NCBI GenBank assembly: GCA_017590115.1
Contig: JAGGNK010008892.1
Span: 2,487,383-2,551,382, forward strand
Direction of reading: 5' to 3'
Origin: Montifringilla adamsi
Taxonomy: Eukaryota; Chordata; Aves; Passeriformes; Passeridae
Length of the DNA: 64,000 nt
Shown piece after piece: positions 38,301-48,289 of this stretch. Each line of letters begins with the position of its first letter. Within the stretch, counting starts at the first letter, position 1. Under the pieces are notes generated by a model, which saw only the letters and a program-made list of their open reading frames with translations, made no database searches and was not told the origin of the DNA. The position numbers were made by a program, and so were the translations under genes.

Positions 38301-41300
38301 TGTGTGCAGCAAGGTCCAGCTGTGCCTGGCAAGTTCATATCCAGCATGGTGCAGGCAAAGAGCGCTGAGAATAAGTGGGATGGCACAACAGTATCATCCG
38401 CAGTAATTGGCGGCCCGTGGCACGCAGCTGTGCGACCACGAGATGCCGGGATGTCTCTGCTCGTGGTGTTTATTCTTTAGGATGTCCCTGTCACACACCC
38501 AGCTGCTGTGATTATTAATTACTATTTATACTTTGCTTTGGGTATGCACTGTACCTTTAAGACCAGCAGAGGTGGGAACCCTGCCCTCCTGTAGGCTCCC
38601 AGGCTAGGTGGGAGGGTGACAGCTGCAGTGAGTCTTGGGGACAGTTCAGGACACTCGGATAACCATACTATGAGCCCTTCCTTCACTCTTTGCTCCCCAG
38701 CCACATCAACAGAGAGGGCAGGCTCCCATCACTGGTTTTTCAATCCCCTTTTCTGATTTTCCATCCTGTTTTCTTCTAAGCCCTGCAGCCTCTGCCTGGC
38801 TTTAAAAACCTCTCTGGGGCCAAGGGGAGGGATGGCATCCCTTGTGCTGTGCTGGGAGTGAATGCATTGTGGGACACCAGGAGCAGTGGGTGTGCAGGTG
38901 TGTGGGGGGAGAATTTCACAAATGCCCCTGGATCCTGCCCATAAAATCTATACTGCAACAGGTGCTCAGGTTATTGTGTGGATCCTCTGATAGTATGGGC
39001 AGGTTTCAGGGGAGCTATTTCTTGGTGTCACAGCAGTGCCCCATGCATGCCAGTTCTGCTGCTGAACCCTAGCTGTCTGGTCTCCTCCCCAATGACCCCA
39101 ACAGTTCCTGGTTAGCTGGAAGCAGATGTCCATCACATTCTGTGTCTAGAGAGGGAATATGGAACTATGCTACAGTCAGTGCTGCTGACAGAGAGTGGGT
39201 TGAGATGGCCATGTGACTACCAAAGGGCCATGTTGCTGGCATGAACTTTCCCCTGGTGCATGGTCAAATTTAGGCACTGCCATCTCTTGCCCCTGAAGTG
39301 GGCTTTGGCTGTGCAGTTGCACTGGCCCACACACCTCAGATGCTTTTCTGCTGTGGTTTTCCAAGGCCAGCCTGAGTTGCAAGCTCAGATGAAGGAGGGG
39401 TGTGAAAGTGGGGCCAAATTCCACTGCTGCACTCTGAGGTTTAGGAGCTCCCTGTTCTGTTGTAAGCCTCAGAGCTTCAAGCTTTCCCATCTCCCTGCTT
39501 GATAGGAGGAAAAGTGGAAGCCAGGAAGGTGGAGGGGTTCTCTTGGTATGCAGGACGAGATCCTCATTGGATGGATGCTGTCCTTCTGCCCTGCCAGCAC
39601 CATTGTGATGCCCAAGAACTGCAGTGGGAATGGTCTCTTCTGTCTGGCCAGGCATCTGGGAAGAGCCATCTCCCTGCTGGTGACAGTCAGCAGCCACCTC
39701 CTCCTCACCAGCACGGGAACCCAGATGTGCAATGGGCTTGCCTGAAGCAAGAGAATAGTCCCTAGAGGGGTGTGTCTCTGCAGATGAGGCTCAGTCAAGC
39801 ACCACCAGAGCCTGGCAAAACCCTGCTGGCACTGATTGTACAGGTTTAATAATGTTGTAGTGTTCACTGAACTCATGGTCCACTCCACAGATCGCACTAA
39901 TTTATGAGGGTCTAATGCCTCTTCCCATTCCCAGCTGGCAGGGGAGGTGAGGAACCTCCACCAGCCTGGCATGCTGGTGAGGGCAACCCTCTCACCCAGG
40001 CAGGAGGGTTCATACTCTGACTCTGTTTTGTCCCTGCGGTACCGCCTGCTTCCTTTTTTTTGTTCTCACACATACTGTGGTAAAACGTGTGCACCCTGTG
40101 TTTGGAGCAAACAACAAACCCACGTCATGTGTTTTCGCTTTCTCTGTTTCGTTGCCTCCACATGTTAGAAATGTTCAGCATCCGTGCACTTTCCGTTTGG
40201 TACAAACAGATCATGCTTGGTCACCAGTGGAGATGGCAACAGTGGTGGTTTGCATGGGCACCACAAAAATATTGTGGGCTTTGGTGAAGTGGATTCTCCC
40301 CCTGATTTCCAGACACTTCTTTTGGGGAAGGTAGTTTGGGTAGAGGAACCCTGGGGTAGTTTCTAGAGAGGAGGGCTAACCCGTGTTTTTCTGAAATGTG
40401 CCTGGCAAATGTCCGAGACTGGAAACTGTGTCAGAGGCTCTTGCCCATGCTGGGCACCGATGTGTCTACCTAGGCCCTGCTGGGGACGTGGCTGCAGAGG
40501 TTTGGCCTGTTGCTCACCGCTGGCAGGGATGGCAGGGTTGTGGCTTTGCTAATTTGCTGGCACATCCCTCCTCTGGGCAGTGCTGAGAGCCTCCTCACCT
40601 GCAGCCAGGGGCTGCCACAGAGACCATGCTTGCCCCACTGTTTCAGTAACCGGCATGAGGGGAATGCTGTCCAGGGCAAAGAAGCCGTGGCAGCACAGGA
40701 ACCTGGGGTGACAGATGCCTGCCCCGGGATGGACGGGCCAGCACTGAGCTGATGAGAGCAGCACGGGCCCCCGCAGGTCCTTTCCCAGGGAGCGGTAGGG
40801 GCCGTGAGCTGCGGCAGTCCTTGGCTGTCCCCTCTGCTCTGACGGGCAGTTCAGAAATAGCAGCTGGCCCAGTTCTCCCGCCCCCGTGGCCCAGATCTCT
40901 AAGAACGGAGGTTGCTCGCGCAGCAACAGCAACAGCAGCAGCATCAAGCGCTGCATTTAGCCCATGAGCTCAAACAGAGGGAGAGGCTGCCAGCAGGATC
41001 CCAGCCTGGCTGGGTGACGCTCCTGCCTGGAGACTGCGCTGCAGGCTCTGTTTGTTGCTGTAAACACGCTCCCTGCTGCAGCTTCCCTGTTACTATCTAT
41101 AGCCGCGATCTCTTGGCTCCCGTGCAAGGCGAGTCTGCGGTCTGGCTCCCACCTTAGCCTGACCTGAGCCAGGGCTGCCTGACATCCCCGTCGTGGGTGG
41201 GTGTCTCCGGGCTTCGCTGCAACAGGGATCAAAACAAAACCCAAACTGGAGGAAAGGACGAGCCTCGCCCCTCTCTCTCCTCGTCGGTGGTTTCCCGGTG

Positions 41301-41700
41301 GCCTCTTGCCCATGCTCTTGGCGGCTATCCCAGCCCCCCCCATCCCGAGCGCTGCTCCCAAGCTCTCCCAACCTCCTCAGAGGGCTGCAGCCCCTCAGGC
41401 TTCCCTGGCAGTGCTTCCCATCGCCCTGTGCCATTACCCTCACTCTCGACAATTTTAAACATACATAACAGAGAAGTCAATAGTGACACATAAGCATAAC
41501 GCATTCCTCGCTGCAGGGACGGGTGTTGTTGAGCTTTCTCTGCGTGGGGCCCGCCGAGTACCCGTGCCCAGCTACGGGCAGACCCCGCTCAGTGCTGACG
41601 GGGCTTGACTTGCAGTGCAAAGCGCACCCCTGGCCCGCTGGGCCCCTTCTCCGCCACCTTCCTGGGAGCACCTTGCTCCAAGGCTGCAGGACGGTGCGGG
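35301..41700. other. Intergenic upstream of FOS, no gene recognised
   Basis: Unique-looking sequence with a TAA-rich run (35367-35400), a 25-base tandem duplication near 37022-37065 and a short CAG-rich run near 40920-40945. A CTCF-like core with mismatches (CCAGCAGAGGTGG) lies at about 38563-38575. No supported coding exon. Confidence 0.55.
37022..37065. repeat. Short tandem duplication (25-base period)
   Basis: The 19-base string CTCAGTTGGAGAAGGGTGC occurs at 37022-37040 and again at 37047-37065, separated by six bases. Confidence 0.9.
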
Positions 41701-41713
41701 GCCCCGCTGAGGG

Positions 41714-41780
41714 GAGGGGTTCACTTGCGGCGGGACGGCGCCCCCGGGGAGGGGGTCACCTGCGGCGGGACGGCAGCCCC
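41714..41780. repeat. 35-base-period duplication upstream of the FOS promoter
   Basis: Two imperfect copies share the core TGCGGCGGGACGGC, about 35 bases apart, roughly 500 bases upstream of the FOS start site. Each copy is G/C-rich and could bind Sp/KLF factors. That role is inferred. Confidence 0.7.
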
Positions 41781-41924
41781 CATGGCAGTGTCGCTGCCCC
41801 AGAGCCCTCGCAGGGTCTCGCCAGGCGAGGGGGGGAGGGGCCGTCGCGTTCCGTTCCGAGCCGTGCCGTGCCGTCCTGTCCCGCGCGCCGCCCGCCCGCC
41901 GCACTTGGCTGCAGCCTGGAGCGC

Positions 41925-41933
41925 TTCCCGTCA
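41925..41933 (+). promoter_or_regulatory. FOS: FOS SIS-inducible element (SIE)
   Basis: TTCCCGTCA matches the core of the mammalian FOS SIE, the STAT1/STAT3 site that responds to PDGF and cytokines. It lies about 335 bases upstream of the predicted start, close to the mammalian distance. Confidence 0.85.
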
Positions 41934-41949
41934 GTCACGCCCCCTCGCA

Positions 41950-41983
41950 CAGGATGTATCCCATATAAGGATATCTGCGTCAG
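41950..41983 (+). promoter_or_regulatory. FOS: FOS serum response element with ETS site and FAP site
   Basis: Three adjacent motifs are seen in the mammalian order: CAGGATGT (41950-41957), the ETS site for ternary complex factors such as ELK1; CCATATAAGG (41961-41970), a perfect CArG box for SRF; and TGCGTCA (41976-41982), the FAP AP-1/CREB-like site. This module drives ERK- and serum-induced transcription. Three bases separate the ETS site from the CArG box, whereas as I recall they abut in mammals. Confidence 0.92.
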
Positions 41984-42212
41984 TGGGTTCCCGAGCCCGG
42001 CTGTACCACTCCGCGTGGGGGGGAAAGCTCTATGGCCGCTCCCTCCTGCTCTGCCCTGGGGCATCCCCCGCCCCTGCTGCCACCCCCCACCCCATGCCGC
42101 GGGTCTCTCCCGGGGGGGGCGGTGGCAGATGGCGCGCGGGGCGGCCCCGAGGAGGCGCGGGGCAGGCGCGGGGCGGGCGGCCCCCCCATAGGCGCGTGTG
42201 GCGCGTCCCCTG

Positions 42213-42220
42213 TGACGTCG
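42213..42220 (+). promoter_or_regulatory. FOS: FOS proximal CRE
   Basis: TGACGTCG lies 17 bases upstream of the TATA box, matching the position of the mammalian -60 CRE bound by CREB/ATF for cAMP and calcium induction. Confidence 0.88.
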
Positions 42221-42229
42221 GCGGGAGGG

Positions 42230-42236
42230 TATAAAA
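42230..42236 (+). promoter_or_regulatory. FOS: FOS TATA box
   Basis: TATAAAA in a GC-rich setting. It predicts transcription start near 42260 and a 5' UTR of about 155 bases, the usual length for FOS. No ATG lies between the predicted start and the FOS ATG. Confidence 0.92.
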
Positions 42237-42413
42237 GGGAGGCACGGCGCGGTACTCCAGCAGCTCAGGCAGCCCCGGCGGTGGAGCGGAGAGACGCGCG
42301 GCGCGGACCGGGCACAGGGACGCACGCAGCCGACCCCTCCTCGCTTCATCCCCAAGGGCGCTTCGCCACCGTCGCATCACCTCTCACTTTCGGCTTGCAC
42401 GCACCGAGCCGAC

Positions 42414-42554
42414 ATGATGTATCAGGGCTTCGCCGGAGAATACGAGGCGCCGTCCTCCCGCTGCAGCAGCGCTTCCCCGGCTGGGGACAGCCTCACCTAT
42501 TATCCCTCCCCGGCGGACTCATTCTCGAGCATGGGCTCGCCTGTCAACCCGCAG
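42414..42554 (+). CDS. FOS: FOS coding exon 1 (residues 1-47)
   Basis: Two ATGs in a row open the frame (MM), as in other vertebrate FOS genes. The exon contains the conserved [14 protein letters not shown] and [12 protein letters not shown] segments and ends CAG with donor GTGAGT. Confidence 0.98.
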
Positions 42555-44162
42555 GTGAGTTGCCGAGCGTGTCGGCTGCGCTCTTGGCCGGGGCAGGAGC
42601 GCTCAGGAGGGGACGGGACGGGAGCGGGTGGCGCGGGGCTGACCGTGTCCGCGGAGGAGGTCAGGCCGGGGACTGGCATGGGGAGCGGCCCCGGTGCCAA
42701 GGCGGGGCGGTCGGGGGGTGCCGTAGCCCGGGCCGCGCTCTGCGGCGGGTGTGTAAAGCGGCTTCATTGATAAAACGCGAGTTCATTGAGGAGACTCCGG
42801 AGCAGCGTCTGCGTCAGCGCGGACGTCAGAGATATTTATAACAGGCCGCTCTCGTGTGGAGCCGGCGCTGGCAGAGCGGCGCCGCGGCCCCGGGGACGGC
42901 GGGGAGCGGCCCGGGCGCTCCGCTGACGGCAGCCCCCCTTCCTCTGACCTACAGGACTTCTGCACCGACCTGGCCGCCTCCAGCGCCAGCTTTGTGCCTA
43001 CGGTGACGGCTATCTCCACCAGCCCCGACCTGCAGTGGTTGGTGCAGCCCACTCTCATCTCTTCAGTGGCCCCCTCCCAGAGCCGCGGGCACCCCTACGG
43101 CGTCTCGGCAGCCGCCCCCACCACCTACTCCCGCCCCGCAGTGCTGAAGGCGCCGGGCGGCCGCGGACAGAGCATCGGCCGCCGGGGCAAAGTCGAACAG
43201 GTGAGTGCGGATCGGAGTTGCTGGGGGGACTGGGGAGGCGAGCCGCCGGCGGGTTGCTCTGGCAGGGGGGGGCGCCGGGCTGGCAGCGGGACTGAGCGGT
43301 CTCTCTCTGTCCGCAGCTGTCCCCGGAGGAGGAGGAAAAGAGAAGGATCCGCCGGGAACGGAACAAGATGGCAGCGGCCAAGTGCCGCAACCGGCGGCGG
43401 GAGCTCACCGACACGCTGCAGGCGGTAAGTGCTGCCCGGGAGGTGGCGGGGGAAGAGGGAGTACCGGGGGCGGGGACGACAGGAGGAAGGGGACTCCAGC
43501 TGGGAGTGATGCCGGCCCTGGCTGACAGCCTGCTCTCTCTGCAGGAGACCGACCAGCTGGAGGAGGAGAAGTCCGCGCTGCAGGCGGAGATTGCTAACCT
43601 GCTGAAGGAGAAGGAGAAGCTGGAGTTTATCCTGGCGGCCCACCGGCCCGCCTGCAAGATGCCCGAGGAGTTGTGCTTCTCCGAGGAGCTGGCAGCCGCC
43701 AGCGCCGCTACCGCGCTGGACCTGGGCACCCCCAGCCCCCCCATGACCGAGGAGGCTGCCTTTGCTCTGCCGCTAATGCCTGAAGCGCCGCCGGCCGTGC
43801 CGCCCAAGGAGACCAGCAGCAGCGGGCTGGAGCTGAAGGCTGAGCCCTTCGACGAGCTGCTCTTCTCCACGGGGCCGCGGGAGGCCTCCCGCTCTGTGCC
43901 CGACATGGACCTGCCTGGCGCCTCCTCCTTCTACCCGTCGGACTGGGAGTCGCTGACTGCCGGGACCAGCGGCGAGCTGGAGCCCCTCTGCACCCCTGTG
44001 GTGACCTGCACCCCGTGTCCCAGCACCTACACCTCCACCTTCGTCTTCACCTACCCCGAGGCAGAGGCCTTCCCCAGCTGCGCTGCCGCGCACCGGAAGG
44101 GCAGCAGCAGCAACGAGCCCTCGTCCGACTCCCTCAGCTCCCCCACCCTCCTGGCTTTGTGA
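42414..44162 (+). CDS. FOS: FOS, c-Fos AP-1 transcription factor (four coding exons)
   Basis: Coding exons 42414-42554, 42955-43200, 43317-43424 and 43545-44162 join in frame to 370 codons (human 380, chicken about 367). The protein begins MMYQGF. The DNA-binding basic region is at about 137-159 with the NKMAAAKCR core and its redox cysteine C152. The leucine zipper has heptad leucines 163, 170, 177, 184 and 191, used to pair with JUN proteins. A LKAEPFDE motif near 262-269 holds the likely SUMO site K263. The ERK-docking DEF motif FTYP is at 333-336. The C-terminus carries serines 352 and 364, matching human RSK and ERK sites S362 and S374. It acts in the nucleus as an immediate-early factor binding TGA(C/G)TCA sites. 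The region between zipper and K263 is shorter and more Ala/Pro-rich than in mammals. Identification is certain. Confidence 0.99.
42765..42850 (+). promoter_or_regulatory. FOS: FOS intron 1 conserved regulatory element
   Basis: Within intron 1 lie a repeated TTCATTGA motif (twice, from about 42763 and 42782), TGCGTCAG (42810-42817), GACGTCAG (42822-42829) and ATATTTATAACA shortly after. As I recall, a nearly identical run exists in mammalian FOS intron 1, the region linked to transcript elongation control and calcium response. CREB/AP-1 binding is inferred from motifs. Confidence 0.75.
42955..43200 (+). CDS. FOS: FOS coding exon 2 (residues 48-129)
   Basis: The acceptor CCTACAG precedes DFCTDLA and the donor GTGAGT follows KVEQ. 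It holds the conserved [15 protein letters not shown] block and the [12 protein letters not shown] block. The part between (about residues 90-115) is diverged from mammals. Confidence 0.98.
43317..43424 (+). CDS. FOS: FOS coding exon 3 (residues 130-165, basic region)
   Basis: The acceptor is TCCGCAG and the donor GTAAGT. The 108 bases encode the acidic lead-in [10 protein letters not shown], the DNA-contacting basic region and the first zipper leucine. The sequence appears identical to the mammalian exon. Confidence 0.98.
43545..44162 (+). CDS. FOS: FOS coding exon 4 (residues 166-370 and stop)
   Basis: The acceptor is CTCTGCAG. The exon encodes the rest of the leucine zipper, the Ala/Pro-rich middle, the transactivation region and the conserved C-terminal tail ending SPTLLAL, then TGA. 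The tail carries the ERK/RSK stabilisation sites. Confidence 0.98.
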   Translation, partial: ETDQLEEEKSALQAEIANLLKEKEKLEFILAAHRPACKMPEELCFSEELAAASAATALDLGTPSPPMTEEAAFALPLMPEAPPAVPPKETSSSGLELKAEPFDELLFSTGPREASRSVPDMDLPGASSFYPSDWESLTAGTSGELEPLCTPVVTCTPCPSTYTSTFVFTYPEAEAFPSCAAAHRKGSSSNEPSSDSLSSPTLLAL

Positions 44163-44786
44163 AGGGCTCCAGCACTGACTGACCTGCTGGGCCCCCTCCC
44201 CTGCCCACGCACCCCCACGGACTTGCAGCTGTGCCCCATGGGGCTCCCCAGGCCTGGGGAGGGCCCTGCCACCGCCACCCCCTGTCTGGCCTGGCACCCC
44301 GGGGCCTGGCAGAGCGTCATGCACAGAGGTCTCTTACCTCTTCCAGAGATGTAGCAAATCGCATGGAGTTTGTCTTGTCCCCAGTGGCCCATCCATGAGA
44401 GCTGGTAGTCTGTAGCATGTCCCACATGGCTGGGTAGGTGACTCCCTCCCCTCCTTAGTATCACTAGCATTAACTAATTAATCTCTTGGTTTTAAATGAT
44501 TGGAATTTAACCTGGTGCTGGGTATCTCCAACTCGTATCTAGTGCAGCTGATTAACAATAACTACTGTGTTCCTGGCAATATCGTGTTCTGATGACTTAG
44601 CAATGACCCATCTTATGTGGGGGGAAAGAGACTCTATTTTATTTTCTAGTAGGTAGATAAATAGCTATATCCATGTACTGTAGTTCTACATTGATGTTCA
44701 TTGTAACTTTACTGATCATGCATTGTTGAGGTGGTCTGAATGTTCTGACATAAGTTTTCCATGAAAACGTTTTTATTGTGTTTTTA

Positions 44787-44798
44787 ATTTATTTATTA
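44787..44798 (+). promoter_or_regulatory. FOS: FOS AU-rich element (ARE)
   Basis: Overlapping ATTTA pentamers (ATTTATTTATTA) followed by further ATTT-rich sequence. It lies about 130 bases before the poly(A) signal, as in other FOS genes. Confidence 0.85.
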
Positions 44799-44926
44799 AG
44801 ACGGATTCTCAGATATTTATATTTTTATTTTATTTTTTTCTACCTTGAGGTCTTTTTTGACATGTGGAAAGTGAATTTGGATGAAACTTAAGCATTGTTT
44901 GCTTATTATTGTTCAGAGACATTGTC

Positions 44927-44932
44927 AATAAA
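44927..44932 (+). terminator. FOS: FOS poly(A) signal AATAAA
   Basis: A canonical AATAAA about 765 bases past the stop, followed by a GT/T-rich segment from about 44950 (CTTGTGTTACCTTTTT) that fits a downstream element. Confidence 0.9.
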
Positions 44933-44950
44933 AGCATTTAAGTTGACTGC

Positions 44951-47900
44951 TGGAGCTGTCCTTGTGTTACCTTTTTCACTTGCTTCCCTGTGACCTCAAA
45001 GGGGTTCTCTAGCCTCTAATTTTGTCTGGGCCTTGTAAACTGTAGACACCTGCAATCTGCCTGAGACTAAGGGTGGTAATACCATTTAGGCCAGCCCTGT
45101 CCTTGTCCTGGTGCTAGTCAGGGCAGGCTGTGGTTACACCCATTCCGGTAGGCACCTGGGTCACTCCCTACGGCCTTTCCCAGCTGATCTGTCTGGGTCT
45201 GGTCCCCTTCAGTGTCTGTGTGTCACCTGCTGTGGCCTTTCACCAGCTAGCTCAAGGTCTTGCTGTGGAAAGGTGGTGAAAGGGCATCTCTAGGCTGGGG
45301 CCCACACGGTCATTTCCATGTGCCTAACAACTCAACTTCCTTGTTCCCTGGATGTGGTCTGGTTCCTCTAGGAGTAGCTGTGGCCTATCTTTTTTGGACA
45401 TAAGGGGATGAGAGAGGCCTGTGCACTCCTCACTTTGTGGTGAGTGGGATAAAGGCAAACCACTGGCTCTTCAGTTTCTATTAACGCTGGCCCAGCCCTT
45501 GAATGAATGAGTTATAGCAAATGGCACACACGTTCTAGGAATGTGCTGCCTCCTTGGGGTCTCTGAAAATGTGGTAGCTCCTGCTGAGTCAGTTGAGAAA
45601 GGCTGCTACCCTCTGTAACCCCTGCTGCTTGTGCAGTGAAATGTGCTCTGCTGGCAGAACAGCAGCTGGGCCAGGTTCTCCCTGCTTGCATCTCTCCCTG
45701 ATGGCTACACGTGAAGGGTCCCCTGAGGGTGGCAAGGCCTCCCTGACAGCCTCCAGCCCTGTCACTCCAATTTGAGAACTCCTGTCTCAAGGTGAAAGCA
45801 AAGATGTCAGCTGTGCTGGCATGTGTGTCCAGCTGAAGGCCATCTTGTCACCACGGTCTCAGGGAATCTCTGTAGGCTGGCATTCAGGGTCAGATTTCTG
45901 TAAATTCACATTTCCTGGTCACTGCAGCAGGCTCTGCTTTTTTCTACCCCTTCCCTAATCAGAACACACATAGGATCTGTCTCATCTCAGTAGTGAGTAT
46001 TGCAGCTCCATGACTTGCTCAACAAGGCATGCCCTGTGTAAAAGCAAATATTACAAGCGCAGTTTCTCATCTTTCAACATTAATCTGTAGGCAGAGCTGA
46101 CAAGTGATGAAGACTAATCCCACTTGCTACTAAGAAGCAGCTACTTTCACACTGCCATTTGAGTTTATACGGACAACACCCAGGTGCAGCAAATGCACAG
46201 AAGCACTGAACCATGAAGCAGTCATGGAGGTTGTGGGTGATGCTACAAGAGTCAGCCTTATGTGACAGGTAACCCTGTGAAGTCAGCAAATCTGGAATGA
46301 CAATGTGCTGTCTTGCCGAAACACCATCAAGTTCAGAGCTGAACAATTCAGGTCTCTGGGAGCCCATGCATGCTGCTGAAATCACCAGACATTCAGCAGA
46401 GGCAGAAGGAAACAGGGGTCCACAAAGTCCAAAAATACCACACAGTTCCCTCTAGAGCTAAATTCAGAGACAGCAGTCCCGCACCCTAACCAAGGCTTCT
46501 CTTTTTAACAGAAGTGATAGCAAGTGCCAAGTCCGAGTGTCAGCTTTTGCATTTGTTATGCAAAGATGTCAGATTCAGAGGTGGCACTCCGTGAGACACT
46601 TTATGTCTAAACCCAGGCTCCAGCCTTACTCCTTGCCTTCAGCCACAACCAACCCAGAATTCAGGATGTGCTACATAAAATTTATGCTGTGTTATGAACG
46701 TGATTTATCTGCTTCCTAACATTAAAGAATTATGTAGTGAAGTTGCTCCTAAAACAGGGGGAATCCTGCCACTGTCTTCAACTGAAGAATAAAGCAGCAA
46801 TCTCTGCCTGCAATGTGTTATAAGCATGTGCTTCAATTACAAGCTGTATCTGATCCATCACACAGATACCAGCACAAAGCTTTGTGAAACACAACAATGG
46901 AACGAGATAAGACACGTAGGGAACGCTCTTGTTATTTCTGACTCCTGCACTCCTGATCCCTCTGAGGGCAGTCGTGTAATTAATTCTTAGAAATGCAACT
47001 GCAACGCAACGCAAGGCACGGTGGAATTGTTGTCACGAACTACAGAAAGCAGAGCTGTAAAACAACGTGAAGGTCCTTAAACGCGTTTATGGTGGAATAA
47101 AGCAGGGCTGCCCGGCCCAGCAGCACCTGCCGCCCGGCTACAGGAGGGTGCTGCGCATCTCGGGCTGCTCCGGTGCAGACAGCAGCCGCAGTCCCGACGC
47201 TCCGGTGCATGCCGCCCGCACCCGGCCTGCGGCCGCTGCCGGTACCGGAGCTCGGCGCCAGGCTCCCGCCTCGGGCCCCTGCCTTGCCCCACCCGGCTCC
47301 TCGCAGGTGGAGCCCCCGCTGGGCTGAGCAGGCAGCCCGGTCTCCGTTGCGCCTCCTCCGGCGCTCTCGTTGCCTTTGCGGGGTGAGGCGGCAGGAGGAG
47401 GAACGGGGGTTTCAAGCCGCTGGGTGTTGAGCCCCAGGGAACTCACACGTTCGTAGCTCTCGCTGTCCCTGCCCAGGCTGCCGTGGCATCACCCCTCCAC
47501 CTGGAAATCTCCGTAGTCATCAAGAACTGATTCGTGATGGTGGGAAAACAAAACGAAACAAACCACCCCAACCCCCCATAATTGACATTTTATCTTCAGT
47601 AGGTGGAAGAAAATAATTACCTTTTTTTTGGTAGTTTTTTTTTTTTTAATTTTTTTTTTTTTTTTTTACCCTGCAGTTGCAGCACAAGAGCAGCCCTATG
47701 AGCGTGGCTGCAGCGCACGGGGCGACCAGGCACCCGCTCTGCTGGTTCTCCTGACATTTGTCTTTTTGTTACTTTTTGTTACAAAAAGATGACTCTACTA
47801 CTTTCCGTCAAAATAGAACAGAAAGCTTGCCAAAAGAGTTATCAGAGCCAGGGGACAGTCAAAATAAAAATGGATTATTCAGAGGAGATAAGGTTCTGGA

Positions 47901-48289
47901 GAAAAATTAAATTAATATTTTGCTCTGTGCTCATTACAGAGGAACCTAAGAATATTCCTGTACTTATACTTGATATTGTGAAAGATCAGTCAGAGGATGT
48001 GTTTCAAGCTGAAGGTCTGTAGAAAAGGCAGTGAAACAAATGGCTAAAATAAAAAGCATTGAACAATTGGACTGCATTATATTCATCCAAGATTTTTAAG
48101 AGAAGTCAAGACTGAAATAGCTGAGCTTCTTACTAATGGTTTTTGTGTAACATTGCATTTAGAATGGCTTTGATAACAGAATCAGGGAAGATAGTTAATA
48201 TGCCAATTAAAAAAAAAAAAAAAGAAAAAAAAAAACCAAAACCCCAACAGCCTGAAAAGTTCTGTAGAGCTGCTGAGCAATGAGCCTGT
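44951..48289. other. Intergenic downstream of FOS, no gene recognised
   Basis: Unique-looking sequence with one CpG island (about 47100-47410), a T-rich low-complexity stretch at 47617-47670 and a short A-rich run near 48210. Reading frames are short and unsupported. Confidence 0.55.
47100..47410. promoter_or_regulatory. CpG island, unassigned
   Basis: About 300 bases with dense CpG and high GC, flanked by AT-rich DNA, about 2.2 kb past the FOS poly(A) signal. No exon is supported. It may mark a promoter of an unannotated transcript or a FOS/JDP2 control element. Confidence 0.4.

Larger units (their letters stand above)
42260..44950 (+). other. FOS: FOS transcription unit (predicted mRNA span)
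   Basis: The span runs from the start predicted by the TATA box to about 18 bases past the AATAAA. It has four exons and three short introns (42555-42954, 43201-43316, 43425-43544), the conserved vertebrate FOS architecture. Ends are inferred to within a few tens of bases. Confidence 0.8.
44163..44950 (+). other. FOS: FOS 3' UTR
   Basis: About 790 bases: GC-rich at first, then strongly AT-rich. It carries AU-rich destabilising elements, including ATTTATTTATTA at 44787-44798 and more T/A-rich runs to about 44840. AREs of this kind recruit TTP/AUF1-type proteins and give FOS mRNA its half-life of minutes. Confidence 0.88.

Noticed and set aside
42032..42841. 269-residue open frame overlapping FOS exon 1 and the promoter
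   Set aside because: It runs through the FOS promoter, 5' UTR and intron 1 in a non-FOS frame. It is a GC-composition shadow.
43055..43906. 283-residue open frame on the minus strand of FOS
   Set aside because: It is the antisense of FOS coding exons and introns, with serine-rich low-complexity translation. No independent support.
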